NCBI GenBank assembly: GCA_965222125.1
Contig: CBDCTC010000006.1
Location: 62,001-126,000, forward strand
From: CAZENU01 sp965222125
GTDB lineage: Bacteria > Chloroflexota > Dehalococcoidia > Lucifugimonadales > CAZENU01
Direction: 5' to 3'
Length of the DNA: 64,000 bases
Part shown: in pieces, positions 8,002 through 16,413 of the stretch
Numbering within the stretch: the stretch's first letter is position 1
Layout of the letters: each line of letters begins with the position of its first letter
Notes under the pieces: generated by a model
Seen by the model: only the letters and a program-made list of their open reading frames with translations
Database searches by the model: none
Told to the model about the DNA's origin: nothing
Translations under genes and position numbers: made by a program

Positions 8002-9549
8002 CTACTGGGCCGTGAAGGTCTTCGTTTCGCCGTTCACGATGACGGTGTACTCCTCGCCGGGAGTGAAGTCGGACCCCAAGGCTATCTGGGTGGTCACAGC
8101 CGGCAGGTCGCGGGTGCACGGCATGTTCTTGTCCAAGACCTCCAGGTGGGTAACCGTCACGCGGATCTCGGTGCCCCGGCGCCGGTCTATGTCGTAGCCG
8201 TTGAACTTGGAGCACCTGCTTCCCAGCGGCAGCGTCGATACGACCGATACCTGGTATTGCACGGGGAAGGACTCGAGTATGACGATCTCGACCATTCGGA
8301 TAGGCGACTCGGCCACGACCGCCGCGAGCCACTCGGGGTCGCGGGCGACGAATGCGTTGGTCACCTTGCCGTTCACGACGACGGTGTACGTGCCCCCTGT
8401 TGCGAAGTCGGCGCCGAGGTCGACCTCACCTTCGTGCCTGTCGTAGATTGCCGTGCAGGCGACCGGGCCGGTGGGCATCAGGTTCGTGACCGTCACGTCG
8501 ATCACCTTGCCGCGGTACTCCACGTCGTAGCCGTCGAACCTGGCACACCCCGAGGGGAGTCCAGACACGATCGAGAGCGAGTAGCCCGTGTGGTCGCCGT
8601 TCACGACGACCGACTCGATCGGCGCCGGGGTGCTCGTCATTTCGGGCGCCGGGGTAGGGGACGCGGCGCCCACGCGCTCCAGCACCATGTTGACGTGGGT
8701 CGGGTTGCCCCCGGTGATGACGTCATACGCCGTGGTGTTCATGAAGAGACTGCGGCCGCGGTCGCTGATGGCGGCCTGCACGGCGTACGTGGCCCGCTCG
8801 TCGATGTCCGAGGGGTCGTACTCGATCTCGAAGCTGACTGGGACCTGTCCCGGGTTGGTGATCGTCACTTTGGCCACGGCGACCGAAGGGGCGTCCTGCA
8901 ACGACACGTCCCGAAGCTCGACCTCGACGGTCGCGTCGGGTCCCAGGGCCATCCTCTCCCGGTAGGTGATCGTTCCGCTGACCTTGCCCGTCTGCGCCGC
9001 CTGCTCTTCGGACGAGTAGACCGAGGCGGTGAACATGTACTCCTCGTCGGCCATTCTGGCGTCGTAGTCCAATCGGGCGTCCGTCGGGTAGCCGATCGCG
9101 GGATCGTAGCTCACGGTAATCCGTGAGGCCTTGCGGTCTATCGCTTCCTGGATCGTGTCGAACAGGTCGTCGATGGTGACGTAGCGGCCGAATCCGTCGT
9201 GCTCGGGCGCTTTGCCCGACTCGACGTATGTCACGGATACGACGACTCCATTGACGACGCTGATCGTGACCGGGTCCAGCAGGTCTTGCGGACAGAAGCA
9301 GATCGGCGTCAGCTCGAACGAGTAGTCGTTGGAGCGGTTCGCTTCCCACAGGGCCCGGTGTTTGTCGAGCTCCGCCTGCGCCTCCCTGAGCGCGTCCGCG
9401 TCCCCTGCTCCATCTGTCTGCCTGTCCAGAGTGGGCGTCGGGTCGGCCGGCGTTGGCGCAGGGCTGGCGGGGGCGGTCTCACACGCGATGGAGAAGATCA
9501 TCAGCACGCCTGCGAGCAGGGCGATCATGGCGGTTAGTCTGGCGCTCAT
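8002..9549 (-). CDS. Multidomain lipoprotein: DUF6174-like, YbaY/YscW-like, and two C-terminal repeats
   Basis: 515 residues. A lipobox IAC (Cys23) is followed by a Pro/Thr-rich linker. Residues about 55-165 resemble DUF6174 (HRALWEANRSNDYSFELTPICFCPQ, with the C-x-C pair). Residues about 180-295 resemble the YbaY/YscW lipoprotein domain (VSGTITYRERMALGPDATVEVELRD). The last 200 residues are two copies of a roughly 95-residue unit. Each unit has a strand starting VV/VEIV, then SGLPSGCARFDGYDV or STLPLGSRCSKFNGYDI, a conserved Cys, and GGTYTVVVNGK or GEEYTVIVNGE. It should be an exported, membrane-anchored, all-beta protein. The function is unknown; YbaY-type domains are envelope-associated. 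Confidence 0.85.
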   Translation of the reverse strand: MSARLTAMIALLAGVLMIFSIACETAPASPAPTPADPTPTLDRQTDGAGDADALREAQAELDKHRALWEANRSNDYSFELTPICFCPQDLLDPVTISVVNGVVVSVTYVESGKAPEHDGFGRYVTIDDLFDTIQEAIDRKASRITVSYDPAIGYPTDARLDYDARMADEEYMFTASVYSSEEQAAQTGKVSGTITYRERMALGPDATVEVELRDVSLQDAPSVAVAKVTITNPGQVPVSFEIEYDPSDIDERATYAVQAAISDRGRSLFMNTTAYDVITGGNPTHVNMVLERVGAASPTPAPEMTSTPAPIESVVVNGDHTGYSLSIVSGLPSGCARFDGYDVEYRGKVIDVTVTNLMPTGPVACTAIYDRHEGEVDLGADFATGGTYTVVVNGKVTNAFVARDPEWLAAVVAESPIRMVEIVILESFPVQYQVSVVSTLPLGSRCSKFNGYDIDRRRGTEIRVTVTHLEVLDKNMPCTRDLPAVTTQIALGSDFTPGEEYTVIVNGETKTFTAQ

Positions 9550-9674
9550 CTTGTCCGTCCTCCGGTAGGTCTGTTGTCCGGGCCTTCATCGACTATGACG
9601 AAATCCGACAGCGCTTTGTTCCCACGCGTGCATCACCCCGGTGTCGCGTGAGCTCGGATCGCCCGCGGTTGCCA

Positions 9675-9683
9675 TGATAGACT
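9675..9683 (+). promoter_or_regulatory. Possible extended -10 promoter of the GNAT gene
   Basis: TGA followed by TAGACT fits the TGn extended -10 form. Transcription from about 9690 would give a leader of some 50 bases before the GTG start at 9740. No clear -35 is seen. Confidence 0.35.
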
Positions 9684-9739
9684 CCGAGCGCGGCCTCGTC
9701 GTCGGCCGCGCCAATCCCACACCAAATGGAGGCACGCCC

Positions 9740-10762
9740 GTGGATGCTGAAATCACTCGGTACGAGGTCCCGGTCTCGATGGAGATGATCGAGGAGATCT
9801 GGGCGATGTGGGAGACGGTGCCAGAGGAGGTGGGGGTCGGCGAGGACATCTCGTGGGTGCGCGACGAGCTTTCCAACGCGGTCAGGGCCGAAGACCGCAA
9901 GCTGCTGTACGTCGCCAGGGTCGACGGCAAAATCGCAGGCACCTCGGTGATCTGGGTGTCCCGGAGGGACCCGAAGCTGGCCGAGTTCGCCCTGCCCGGT
10001 ACCGCGCCGGAGTTCCGCCGGCGCGGCATCGGACAGGCGCTCTTCGACGCCCCGGTCGCCGATTTCCGCGCGATGGGCGGCGAGTCGATCTTTCTCGGCG
10101 CGAGCAGCTACGCCTTTCGGACGTACATGCGGGCCGGCTACCACAAGCTGGTCGGCACGAGCGCCCTCGGCTACGTCGCCAGCGGCGAGTCGCCAGAGGC
10201 CTACCTGGTCGACTTCTTTCGCGGCCTGGGACCGGCCACCGTCGGGCCCGGCGAGCACGCCGACCGGACTCCCGCGGTGCCCCTGGTGCACACGCCGCAC
10301 GACTGGCAGGTGATGGACGCCAACGTCGGCCTGCTCTCGCTCCGGTACAGTCAGCCCAAGGGGTTCTCAGGCCAGTCGGGCAGGTTCGTCGACCTGCTCG
10401 ACAAGACCGACTCGACCTTCTTCGCCGCCCGCGCCGGGGACCGCGGGAAGGTCGTCGGGGTCTCCACGGCGAAGCTCGCGGACGGCGTCTGCTCCGTGGA
10501 CGGCTTCACCCATCCGTACTACCAGGAGAGCTGGAACGAGCTGATCGAATCGGCCGCGGCCTGGGGCTCCGAGCGCGGCGCCAGGCGCTCCGCAGCCGTC
10601 GTCTCGGAGGAAGACTGGCGGAAGCGGGAGATGTTCGAGGCACTCGGGTTCGAGGCGGCCAGCAGGGGAGACGACTTCCTGCTGGACGGCATGCAGATGC
10701 GCATCTACGCGAACGGCAAGAAGGTGCGCTCGATCCGGCTGGAGCGGCCCGAGGCCGGCTAG
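9740..10762 (+). CDS. GNAT family N-acetyltransferase, two GNAT-like halves
   Basis: 340 residues from GTG 9740, chosen because GGAGG lies 7 bases upstream and the putative -10 lies at 9678; an in-frame upstream extension would begin before the promoter. The first half has a clear acetyl-CoA motif, RRRGIGQALFDA, within FALPGTAPEFRRRGIG. The second half has the fold outline of another GNAT unit (VVGVSTAKLADGVCSVDGF; MFEALGFEAAS) but no intact R/Q-x-x-G-x-G/A motif. This is a double-GNAT arrangement as in mycothiol synthase-like proteins. The acceptor is unknown. It stands alone and is followed by IS remnants. Confidence 0.85.
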   Translation: MDAEITRYEVPVSMEMIEEIWAMWETVPEEVGVGEDISWVRDELSNAVRAEDRKLLYVARVDGKIAGTSVIWVSRRDPKLAEFALPGTAPEFRRRGIGQALFDAPVADFRAMGGESIFLGASSYAFRTYMRAGYHKLVGTSALGYVASGESPEAYLVDFFRGLGPATVGPGEHADRTPAVPLVHTPHDWQVMDANVGLLSLRYSQPKGFSGQSGRFVDLLDKTDSTFFAARAGDRGKVVGVSTAKLADGVCSVDGFTHPYYQESWNELIESAAAWGSERGARRSAAVVSEEDWRKREMFEALGFEAASRGDDFLLDGMQMRIYANGKKVRSIRLERPEAG

Positions 10763-10836
10763 CAGCCTGTTCGAGAAACACGGATGGCGAGTGTTTGGGG
10801 GTATGATGTGCCCAGTCCAGTGGCGGGGAGTCGTTG

Positions 10837-11064
10837 ATGAGCAAGACCTACCTGCCCTACGAACCCGACCAGCAATTGCTGTTGCCATCGGCGTTGCAGG
10901 AGTGGCTGCCAGAGGACCATCTGGCCTACTTCATATCCGACGTGGAGGACCAGTTGGACATGTCGGAGGTCACCGCTCGCTACGAGCGGGAACGGCGTGG
11001 TGGCAAGAAGGGTAACATCGGCGCAGAAAAGCGGAGGCGTAAGGTAGTTATCTGTCGCCCGTGA
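10837..11064 (+). pseudogene. IS1182-family transposase N-terminal remnant
   Basis: The first part, SKTYLPYEPDQQLLLPSAL and then EWLPEDHLAYFISDV, is the characteristic start of IS1182/IS1182-like transposases. After about 50 residues similarity fades (KKGNIGAEKRRRK) and a stop follows at 11064. The DDE catalytic region is absent, and an IS630 element starts 22 bp downstream. It is therefore a truncated remnant, not a working transposase. Confidence 0.75.
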
Positions 11065-11176
11065 TTTGGCGATGACACACCTTATACCAATTGAGCGTAA
11101 CTAGGCCGGAAAGCGGCTAGAGATGTTCCAATTGGTTCATCCATGCTGAGTCTACCAGACAGGTGGAGGGCATGAG

Positions 11177-11695
11177 ATGATCGGACGACCGCTTCGAATA
11201 GATTGGCGGGCAGAGGATAGTCCGGAGGCGCTGAAGTCAGCCTACCATGGGGAACAGGATATCACCCTGCGGACTCGGCTACACGGACTGTGGCTGGTGC
11301 GTTCGGGGTGGCAACTCGGTGAGGCGGCAAGGGCGGTAGGGGTTCATCAGCGCACGGTCCAGCAGTGGGTGGGCTGGTATAGAGAGGGCGGTATGGGGGA
11401 AGTGAGTGCCCACAAGATGGGGGGGAGAGGTCAACCCCGGTTTCTGAGCGCGGAGCAAGAGCGGGAGTTGACCGAGGAGGTGTCGACCGGACGTTTCAGG
11501 ACGGCGGGAGAGATCAGGGACTGGATAGAGTCTGAGTACGGTGTGAGTTACAAACCGGGCAGCGTCTACAGCCTGCTGTCCCGGTTGGGATGTTCACCGA
11601 AGGTTCCGAGGGGCCGCCATGAGAAAGCGGATCTGGCAGCACAGGAGTCGTGGAAAAAGGGGGCCTCGCAGACAGCCTTACCAGAGTGGGGGTGA
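11177..11695 (+). CDS. IS630 transposase OrfA (DNA-binding part)
   Basis: 172 residues with HTH regions typical of IS630 transposases: LGEAARAVGVHQRTVQQWVGWYREGG and, later, RDWIESEYGVSYKPGSVYSLLSRLG. It binds element ends in the family. The start ATG 11177 follows GGTGGAGGGC. It ends by running past the frameshift site; the DDE domain lies in the -1 frame, so the working transposase should be the OrfA-OrfB fusion. Confidence 0.85.
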   Translation: MIGRPLRIDWRAEDSPEALKSAYHGEQDITLRTRLHGLWLVRSGWQLGEAARAVGVHQRTVQQWVGWYREGGMGEVSAHKMGGRGQPRFLSAEQERELTEEVSTGRFRTAGEIRDWIESEYGVSYKPGSVYSLLSRLGCSPKVPRGRHEKADLAAQESWKKGASQTALPEWG

Positions 11696-12243
11696 CATCA
11701 GGGACGGCCTTTGGCTTTGCCGACGAGATGCGAGTGGGTCTGAGGGGGATGGTTCGCAGAGTATGGGGGCGTCGTGGAGTGAAGGTGGTGCAGAGGGTGC
11801 AGATGGTGTACCGGTGGACGTACCTGTTCCTGGTAGTGGACGTTCGGAGGGGCAGGCTACAGTGGAGTTGGATCGACTCAATGAAGTCCGAGTCGATAGC
11901 AGCAGCGGTCAATGGCCTGAAGCATCACTCGGACATCGCAGCGCTGGTGTGGGATGGAGCTCGCGGTCACCGCGCCGGGCTGGTCGAGGGCGTAGGACTG
12001 CCGACGATAGTCCAGCCGCCCTACAGTCCAGAGCTCAATCCTGCTGAGCGTGTGTTCCAGGAGGTCCGTCGCTGGGTGGAGGGGAGGGTGTACGAGAGTG
12101 TGGAAGAGAAGATGGAGGCGGTTGATTCCTACCTGCGTGAGTTGGAGTATGATCCTGGTCGCGTACGCTCGTTAACAGCGTGGAACTGGATCAAACACTC
12201 AACACGAAGTCTTCCAGCACACTATGCGGCCTCATTAGCCTGA
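11650..12243 (+). CDS. IS630 transposase OrfB (DDE catalytic part)
   Basis: The frame runs from about 11650 to 12243 (about 197 residues) and encodes the DDE superfamily endonuclease domain. First Asp in FADEMRVGL, second in LVWDGARGH, and Glu in SPELNPAERVFQEVRRW. All three catalytic residues of the IS630/Tc1-mariner triad appear present. Translation probably enters from OrfA by -1 slippage; the GTG at 11650 lies upstream of the slip site and has no clear RBS. Confidence 0.85.
   Translation: MEKGGLADSLTRVGVTSGTAFGFADEMRVGLRGMVRRVWGRRGVKVVQRVQMVYRWTYLFLVVDVRRGRLQWSWIDSMKSESIAAAVNGLKHHSDIAALVWDGARGHRAGLVEGVGLPTIVQPPYSPELNPAERVFQEVRRWVEGRVYESVEEKMEAVDSYLRELEYDPGRVRSLTAWNWIKHSTRSLPAHYAASLA
11656..11662 (+). 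promoter_or_regulatory. Putative -1 ribosomal frameshift heptamer A_AAG_GGG
   Basis: In the OrfA frame the codons read AAA AAG GGG. Slipping back one base gives AAA GGG, so both tRNAs can re-pair. This is a canonical X_XXY_YYZ site within a run of five A and five G. It lies inside the OrfA/OrfB overlap, at the place needed to fuse the two frames. Programmed -1 shifting is known for several IS families. Confidence 0.6.
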
Positions 12244-12320
12244 AATGGTATTAGAAGCGAGGGCACATCGTGGCACCAATGATGATGGCTCACGCCCAAG
12301 CACATGGGAGAAGATAGACG

Positions 12321-12551
12321 ATGAAATCGTTTGACAGGATTACCGTCGATCCCGCCGTCATGGGCGGCAAGGCGTGCGTCCGGGGTATGCGCGTAACGGT
12401 CGGGACGGTGGTGGGCCTGTTGGCGGCCGGTCGCTCACACGCCGAGATACTTCGAGCCTATCCGTATCTCGAACGGGAGGACATCGACCAGTCCCTGGCC
12501 TACGCCGCCTGGAGGCTGGAGGAGCGCGAAGTCCCTCTCTCTATGCCATGA
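12321..12551 (+). CDS. DUF433 antitoxin-like protein
   Basis: 76 residues, with a typical DUF433 sequence: ITVDPAVMGGKACVRGMRV and TVGTVVGLLAAGRSHAEIL, then AYPYLEREDIDQSLAYAAWR. The family is a small HTH-containing antitoxin, often paired with a PIN-like toxin. Its stop overlaps the start of the next gene by 4 bp, as in toxin-antitoxin operons where the antitoxin comes first. It lies 70 bp past an IS630 element. Confidence 0.88.
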   Translation: MKSFDRITVDPAVMGGKACVRGMRVTVGTVVGLLAAGRSHAEILRAYPYLEREDIDQSLAYAAWRLEEREVPLSMP

Positions 12552-12916
12552 GGCCGAAGCTCCTCATTGACATGAACCTGTCACCCGAATGGGCGCCAGT
12601 GCTTCGGAACCACGGATGGCAGGCGGTGCACTGGTCTACCGTCGGCGACCCAAGGGCCAGCGACAAAGACATCATGACATGGGCGGTCGCTCACCGGTAC
12701 GTCGTGTTCACCCACGACCTGGACTTCGGGACCATGCTGGCGCTTTCGCATGAAGCGGGGCCGAGTGTGCTTCAGATCCGCACGGAAGACACTCTGCCGG
12801 ACTATTTGGAAGGGTCGGTCTTAGCCGCTCTCAATCAGCATGAGGCCGACTTGTCCTCCGGAGCCTTGGTCGTGGTCGACGAGAGCCGAAGCCGGGTTCG
12901 AGTGCTGCCTATATGA
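12548..12916 (+). CDS. DUF5615 PIN-like toxin
   Basis: 122 residues starting at ATG 12548 in the ATGA overlap. KLLIDMNLSPEWAPVLRNHG contains the first acidic residue. WSTVGDPRASDKDIMTWA and VFTHDLDFGTML contain the following Asp residues of the Mut7-C/PIN-like fold. These proteins are predicted RNases and act with DUF433 partners (VapB/VapC-like type II systems). All the expected acidic residues appear present, so the toxin looks intact. The target RNA is unknown. Confidence 0.87.
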   Translation: MRPKLLIDMNLSPEWAPVLRNHGWQAVHWSTVGDPRASDKDIMTWAVAHRYVVFTHDLDFGTMLALSHEAGPSVLQIRTEDTLPDYLEGSVLAALNQHEADLSSGALVVVDESRSRVRVLPI

Positions 12917-12976
12917 GGCCTTCTTCTGCGCGTTGCCGTCACGTCGACGTCGATTGCGGCTTACGTCGCGTTTCCC

Positions 12977-14077
12977 TCAATTGAGTAGCTGCTTTTCCCC
13001 GGTCTCGGACGCCCGCTCTACCGCGTCCATGAGCCGGTGCCTTTTCAGTCCGGTCTCGAAGTCCGGCGCCTCGGCCGCTTCGCCCCGGATGACCTGGCCG
13101 AACCTGCGCCACATCTGGGCCACGGGGAACGCCGCGTCGAGGTCGGCGGCCTCCGGCGCCCAGGTCAGCCTGTCGGGCACGTCGATCTCCGCCAGTGCGC
13201 CGTCGCCGCGCCTGCCTCCGCGCAGCGTCAGCGTGCCGAGCGAGCTCGTCTCCGAAGCGTCGAGCCGCAGCGTGCCGTCGCGTCCGTAGATCTCGGCCCG
13301 GTACCCGCTGGCGTGGGCCGGTACGCTCGCCACGTGCGCCGACATCACGGCGCCGCCCTCCAGCCGTCCGGAGACGAGCACGTTGTCGGCGGCGGTGACG
13401 TCGATCGTGCTGCCGGAGTCCGGGTCCTCCCAGCGGTCCACGGTGGTCGCGACGACCGCGGAGACCTCCGTGAACTCGCCCAGAACCATGCAGAGGACGT
13501 CCATGAGGTGGCCGAAGCCCACCGTGAAGACGTTCGCGCCCGACGCGCTGTCCGCCCGCCACCACGACGAGGGCGCCGAGTCCAGCACGCCGGACTGGTA
13601 CCAGCTCATGCTGCACGACAGCACGTCACCGGCGTACCCGTCGTCGACCAGCTCCTTCAGTCTCAGGTAGATCGGCGTCAACCGCTCCTGCAGGCCGACC
13701 ATCGTCCGCACGCCTTTGGCGCGGGCCAGGTCGGTCATCTCCCGCGCCTCCCGGAGATTTGCCCCCAAGGGCCACTCGGTGTAGACGTGCCTTCCTGCCT
13801 CCAGCGCGTCCATGGTGAGGCGGTAGTGGTGCGGCACCTTGACCGACACCGCGACGGCGTCGAGGTCGGCGCGTTCCAGCATCGTCCTGTGGTCGTCGTA
13901 GGACTCGGCAGCGCCGAACTTCTCCGCCGACTGGCGGGCCGACTCCGCCCGTGTCGTGCACACGGCGGCGAGATCGAACTCCGGAAGCGCCCGAAGCGCC
14001 GGCAGGTGCGACTTGGCCGCCCAGCTTCGCTCGGCGTTCGCCCCTATGACTCCAACGCGGATTCTTTGTGACGTCAT
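12977..14077 (-). CDS. Gfo/Idh/MocA family oxidoreductase (Gal80-like branch)
   Basis: 366 residues. The N-terminal NAD fold starts IRVGVIGANAERSWAAKSHLPAL. The motif normally EKP reads TEWPLG, as in the Gal80/galactose-1-dehydrogenase-like branch. The C-terminal substrate domain shows GFGHLMDVL and the late MDAVERASETGEKQL. With Trp in place of the catalytic Lys, the protein could bind NAD and sugar without ordinary dehydrogenase chemistry; this is an inference. It is a single gene, divergent from nothing nearby and 60 bp from the end of the toxin gene on the other strand. Confidence 0.85.
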   Translation of the reverse strand: MTSQRIRVGVIGANAERSWAAKSHLPALRALPEFDLAAVCTTRAESARQSAEKFGAAESYDDHRTMLERADLDAVAVSVKVPHHYRLTMDALEAGRHVYTEWPLGANLREAREMTDLARAKGVRTMVGLQERLTPIYLRLKELVDDGYAGDVLSCSMSWYQSGVLDSAPSSWWRADSASGANVFTVGFGHLMDVLCMVLGEFTEVSAVVATTVDRWEDPDSGSTIDVTAADNVLVSGRLEGGAVMSAHVASVPAHASGYRAEIYGRDGTLRLDASETSSLGTLTLRGGRRGDGALAEIDVPDRLTWAPEAADLDAAFPVAQMWRRFGQVIRGEAAEAPDFETGLKRHRLMDAVERASETGEKQLLN

Positions 14078-14531
14078 GTCTGCTCCCGGTGTCGTGCTCG
14101 TCGGCTTAGAGGCCGGGTCGATGGTATGAACGCAGGGTCAGGCCGTCAAGTCCTGGTGCGGCCGGTTCCAGGGCCTTTCGGTTGTTGGACACGGTGCGAT
14201 CGGTATGGCGCCGATCAGCCTCGTCCCGACCCTCTCGCCGAGCGCGGCCGCGGGCCGATTTCGTGAAATGTGTCCCATTTCGTCCCATTCTGTCTCATTC
14301 CTATCTGAGAGATGGGACACCTGGCCGGAAAATGGGACACCGGGTGTCTCACTGACCCTATCTGAGGCGGGACACCGGGCGACACGATGAGACACCGATG
14401 TCTCACGGCAGCGGTCGTATGTGCGCCGCGAGGGAGCTAGAGCTATCTGCTGGCGAGTGGTTGTCACGAGCACAGAGTAGCACGGATGTACTGCCAGGCG
14501 CAAGAGGGACTGTCGAGGGCCGGTTCGGAGT
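14078..14531. other. Intergenic region, 454 bp, no convincing gene
   Basis: Only short frames without ribosome sites are present. The middle holds a cluster of GGGACAC/GTGTCCC words listed separately. The left part should contain the promoter of the Gfo/Idh gene (start 14077), but I see no clear hexamer pair. Confidence 0.6.
14271..14405. repeat. Cluster of GGGACAC / TGTCTC words with dyads
   Basis: In 135 bp there are two TGTCCCATT-like words at the left (14271 and 14282), three ATGGGACACC or GCGGGACACC words at 14312-14376, and alternating TGTCTC/GAGACA words. CTATCTGAG occurs twice (14301 and 14359). The run ends in a perfect dyad GAGACA-CCGA-TGTCTC (14389-14404). The words face both ways, so several alternative hairpins are possible. 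It resembles a protein-binding array or a decayed mobile-element end. It is not a CRISPR: no unit is of constant length. Confidence 0.55.
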
Positions 14532-16112
14532 CTACGCGCGGCCGCGGCGCAGCGCTCGGCCGGGCAGGGCGCCCGTGTGCCTTCCCCACTCGATGACGGG
14601 CTCGCCGTTGACTATAACGTGCTCGACGCCCTCGGACGTCTGCCGGGGCCGCTGGCGCGTCGCGTTGGCCTTGATCGTCTCAGCGTCGAACACGACTATG
14701 TCCGCCTTCATTCCGTCGCGTATCAGGCCGCGATCGGAGATGCCCAGCCGCTGCGCCGGGTACCAGGTCATCTTTCGGATCGCCTCCGGCAGCGGCAATC
14801 TGCGCTCCTCACGCACGATCTCCGAAAGAATCTGCGGGTACGTCCCGTAGGCCATCGGCACCGGGTAGTCTCCGATGAGCAGGGCGTCGCTGCCGACCAT
14901 CTGCAGCGGGTGGACCACGAAGTCGGAGATGGTGGCCGGGTCTACGTTGGCGGTGAAATAGGAGACCTGGAGGTCCTCGTCCAGCAGCAGGTCGCACAGT
15001 GCGTCCACCGGATGGCTGCCCATGTCGTCGGCTATAGCGGCCAGCGACCAGCCTTCGTATCTGCGGTTGTGCGGCTGCCCGAAGTAGGTCAGCCACATCT
15101 CGTCCCAGCCGCGGCCTCGCGGCACCGCCTCCGTCCTAAGCCTATCGCGGGCCTCCGGCGATCGCAGCGCCTTTCGGAGCCCGTCGGGGCCGCCATCCTG
15201 CGTCCACTGCGGCAGGACTATCGTCGCGCGGGTCCCGCCGTAGGGGTATGGGAAGCAGTCGAAGGTGACGTCCAGGCCCTCGTCCCGCGCGTCCTCGACG
15301 AGGGCGATTATCCGGCCGCTGCCGCCGGGGTTGGTCGGTCGACGGAACATGTGCGTTACGTGCACCGGGACTCCGCTCCGCCGTCCGATCTCGATTGCCT
15401 CCTTGAAGGGGTCGAGGTAGCGGTCCCCCAGCGAGTAGCGCACGTGCGTATGGTAGATGCCTCCCAGCCTGGCTGCCTCGGCAGATAGCTCGACGAGCTC
15501 GTCGGTGTCGGCGAAGCTGCCGGGCGGATAGTCGAGCCCGGTGGACATGCCGACCGCGCCCTCCTCCATGCTCTGCCGCAGCACAGCCTTCATGTTCTCG
15601 ATCTCGCCGCGGCTGGCCCGGCGGTCGGTCCAGCCGGAGGCCGCGACGCGGAGCGGGGAGTTGCCCACGATGTAGACGACGTTCACGGCGACTCGACCGT
15701 CGAACAACGCGAGGTACTCGGACACCGACGACCAACTGTCCTGGAGCTCCGGCCTGCCGTCGAGTCCGGAGTTGAGGTCGATGAACCGCTCGAGGTCGTC
15801 CGGCGACTGGAAGGGGGCGTATGAGTTGCCGTCGATGCCGACGAGCTCGGTGGTAACGCCCTGGTGCACCTTGGGCATGTGTCTCGGATCGGCCAGCAGC
15901 ATCAGCCCCGAGTGCGAGTGGACGTCTATGAACCCCGGGCAGACGACCTTCCCGGCGGCGTCTATCGTCCGCGCCGCGGGAACCTCGGAGATATCGCCTC
16001 GTATGACCGCCAGGCTGTCGCCTTCGATGGCGACGGCTGCGTGGAAGCCGGCGTTTCCTGTGCCGTCTACGACGAGGCCGCCTGTTATGAGCAGATCGAG
16101 CATTGCTTGCAC
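14532..16112 (-). CDS. N-acyl-D-amino-acid deacylase family amidohydrolase
   Basis: 526 residues, full length for D-aminoacylases (about 480-550). DLLITGGLVVDGTGNAGF starts the beta-sandwich domain; GFIDVHSHSG (H65, H67) binds metal; further His are in YHTHVRYS and VHVTHMF. The C-terminus, with KADIVVFD and GVEHVIVNG, is typical. In characterised D-aminoacylases a Cys in a GNCG-like loop binds zinc; here the loop reads IDGNSYAPF, so Ser replaces it. It probably hydrolyses N-acyl amino acids or a similar amide in the cytoplasm. The start is GTG 16112; ATG 16103 is an alternative, and neither has a clear RBS. Confidence 0.87.
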   Translation of the reverse strand: MQAMLDLLITGGLVVDGTGNAGFHAAVAIEGDSLAVIRGDISEVPAARTIDAAGKVVCPGFIDVHSHSGLMLLADPRHMPKVHQGVTTELVGIDGNSYAPFQSPDDLERFIDLNSGLDGRPELQDSWSSVSEYLALFDGRVAVNVVYIVGNSPLRVAASGWTDRRASRGEIENMKAVLRQSMEEGAVGMSTGLDYPPGSFADTDELVELSAEAARLGGIYHTHVRYSLGDRYLDPFKEAIEIGRRSGVPVHVTHMFRRPTNPGGSGRIIALVEDARDEGLDVTFDCFPYPYGGTRATIVLPQWTQDGGPDGLRKALRSPEARDRLRTEAVPRGRGWDEMWLTYFGQPHNRRYEGWSLAAIADDMGSHPVDALCDLLLDEDLQVSYFTANVDPATISDFVVHPLQMVGSDALLIGDYPVPMAYGTYPQILSEIVREERRLPLPEAIRKMTWYPAQRLGISDRGLIRDGMKADIVVFDAETIKANATRQRPRQTSEGVEHVIVNGEPVIEWGRHTGALPGRALRRGRA

Positions 16113-16224
16113 ACGTGATTGTCCGGCTCAGCCGGATTCCAAACGAATACGCCATGGGTCACTCGCCGTCTACCATTGGCTCCGGGCAAACGACGGAAGG
16201 GCCGGGTCATCGGGGATTCCACGA

Positions 16225-16256
16225 ATTCACAGTCCTCGTGATTCACACTCCTCGTG
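16225..16256. repeat. 16-bp tandem direct repeat
   Basis: ATTCACAGTCCTCGTG is followed at once by ATTCACACTCCTCGTG (one mismatch). It lies in the 357-bp gap between the divergent deacylase and speD-like genes (16113-16469), which otherwise holds only the speD promoter and no gene that I can support. Confidence 0.6.
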
Positions 16257-16413
16257 AGGGGTTACGGAAACCCGCCCGCAGTGCCGCACCCGTGATCGTA
16301 CCAGATTCGTCTGAAGAAGCAGCCGCCGCATCCGCGTAGCATCACACCTCAGGCCCAGATCCACAGCCACCATCCGAGGCAAATTCGCCGTATGGCTGAG
16401 GGGCGCGCATGGG

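Larger units (their letters stand above)
11087..12248 (+). mobile_element. Complete IS630-family element (two-frame transposase)
   Basis: The element spans about 1.16 kb, the usual size for IS630. Both ends are bordered by TA (11085-11086 and 12249-12250), as expected from TA target duplication. Imperfect terminal inverted repeats begin CCAATTGAG at the left and CCATTTCAG (reverse complement) at the right. Inside are two overlapping transposase frames related by -1 slippage. It appears intact. Confidence 0.8.

Noticed and set aside
6886..9126. A 746-codon open frame on the plus strand
   Set aside because: It runs antisense to the deacetylase-like and DUF6174 lipoprotein genes, has no recognisable domain and is Arg/Ala/Gly-rich, as expected for a shadow in GC-rich DNA.
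14271..14405. CRISPR-like repeat
   Set aside because: The repeated words are 7-11 bp, face both ways and have no constant unit or spacer length; no cas genes are in the window.
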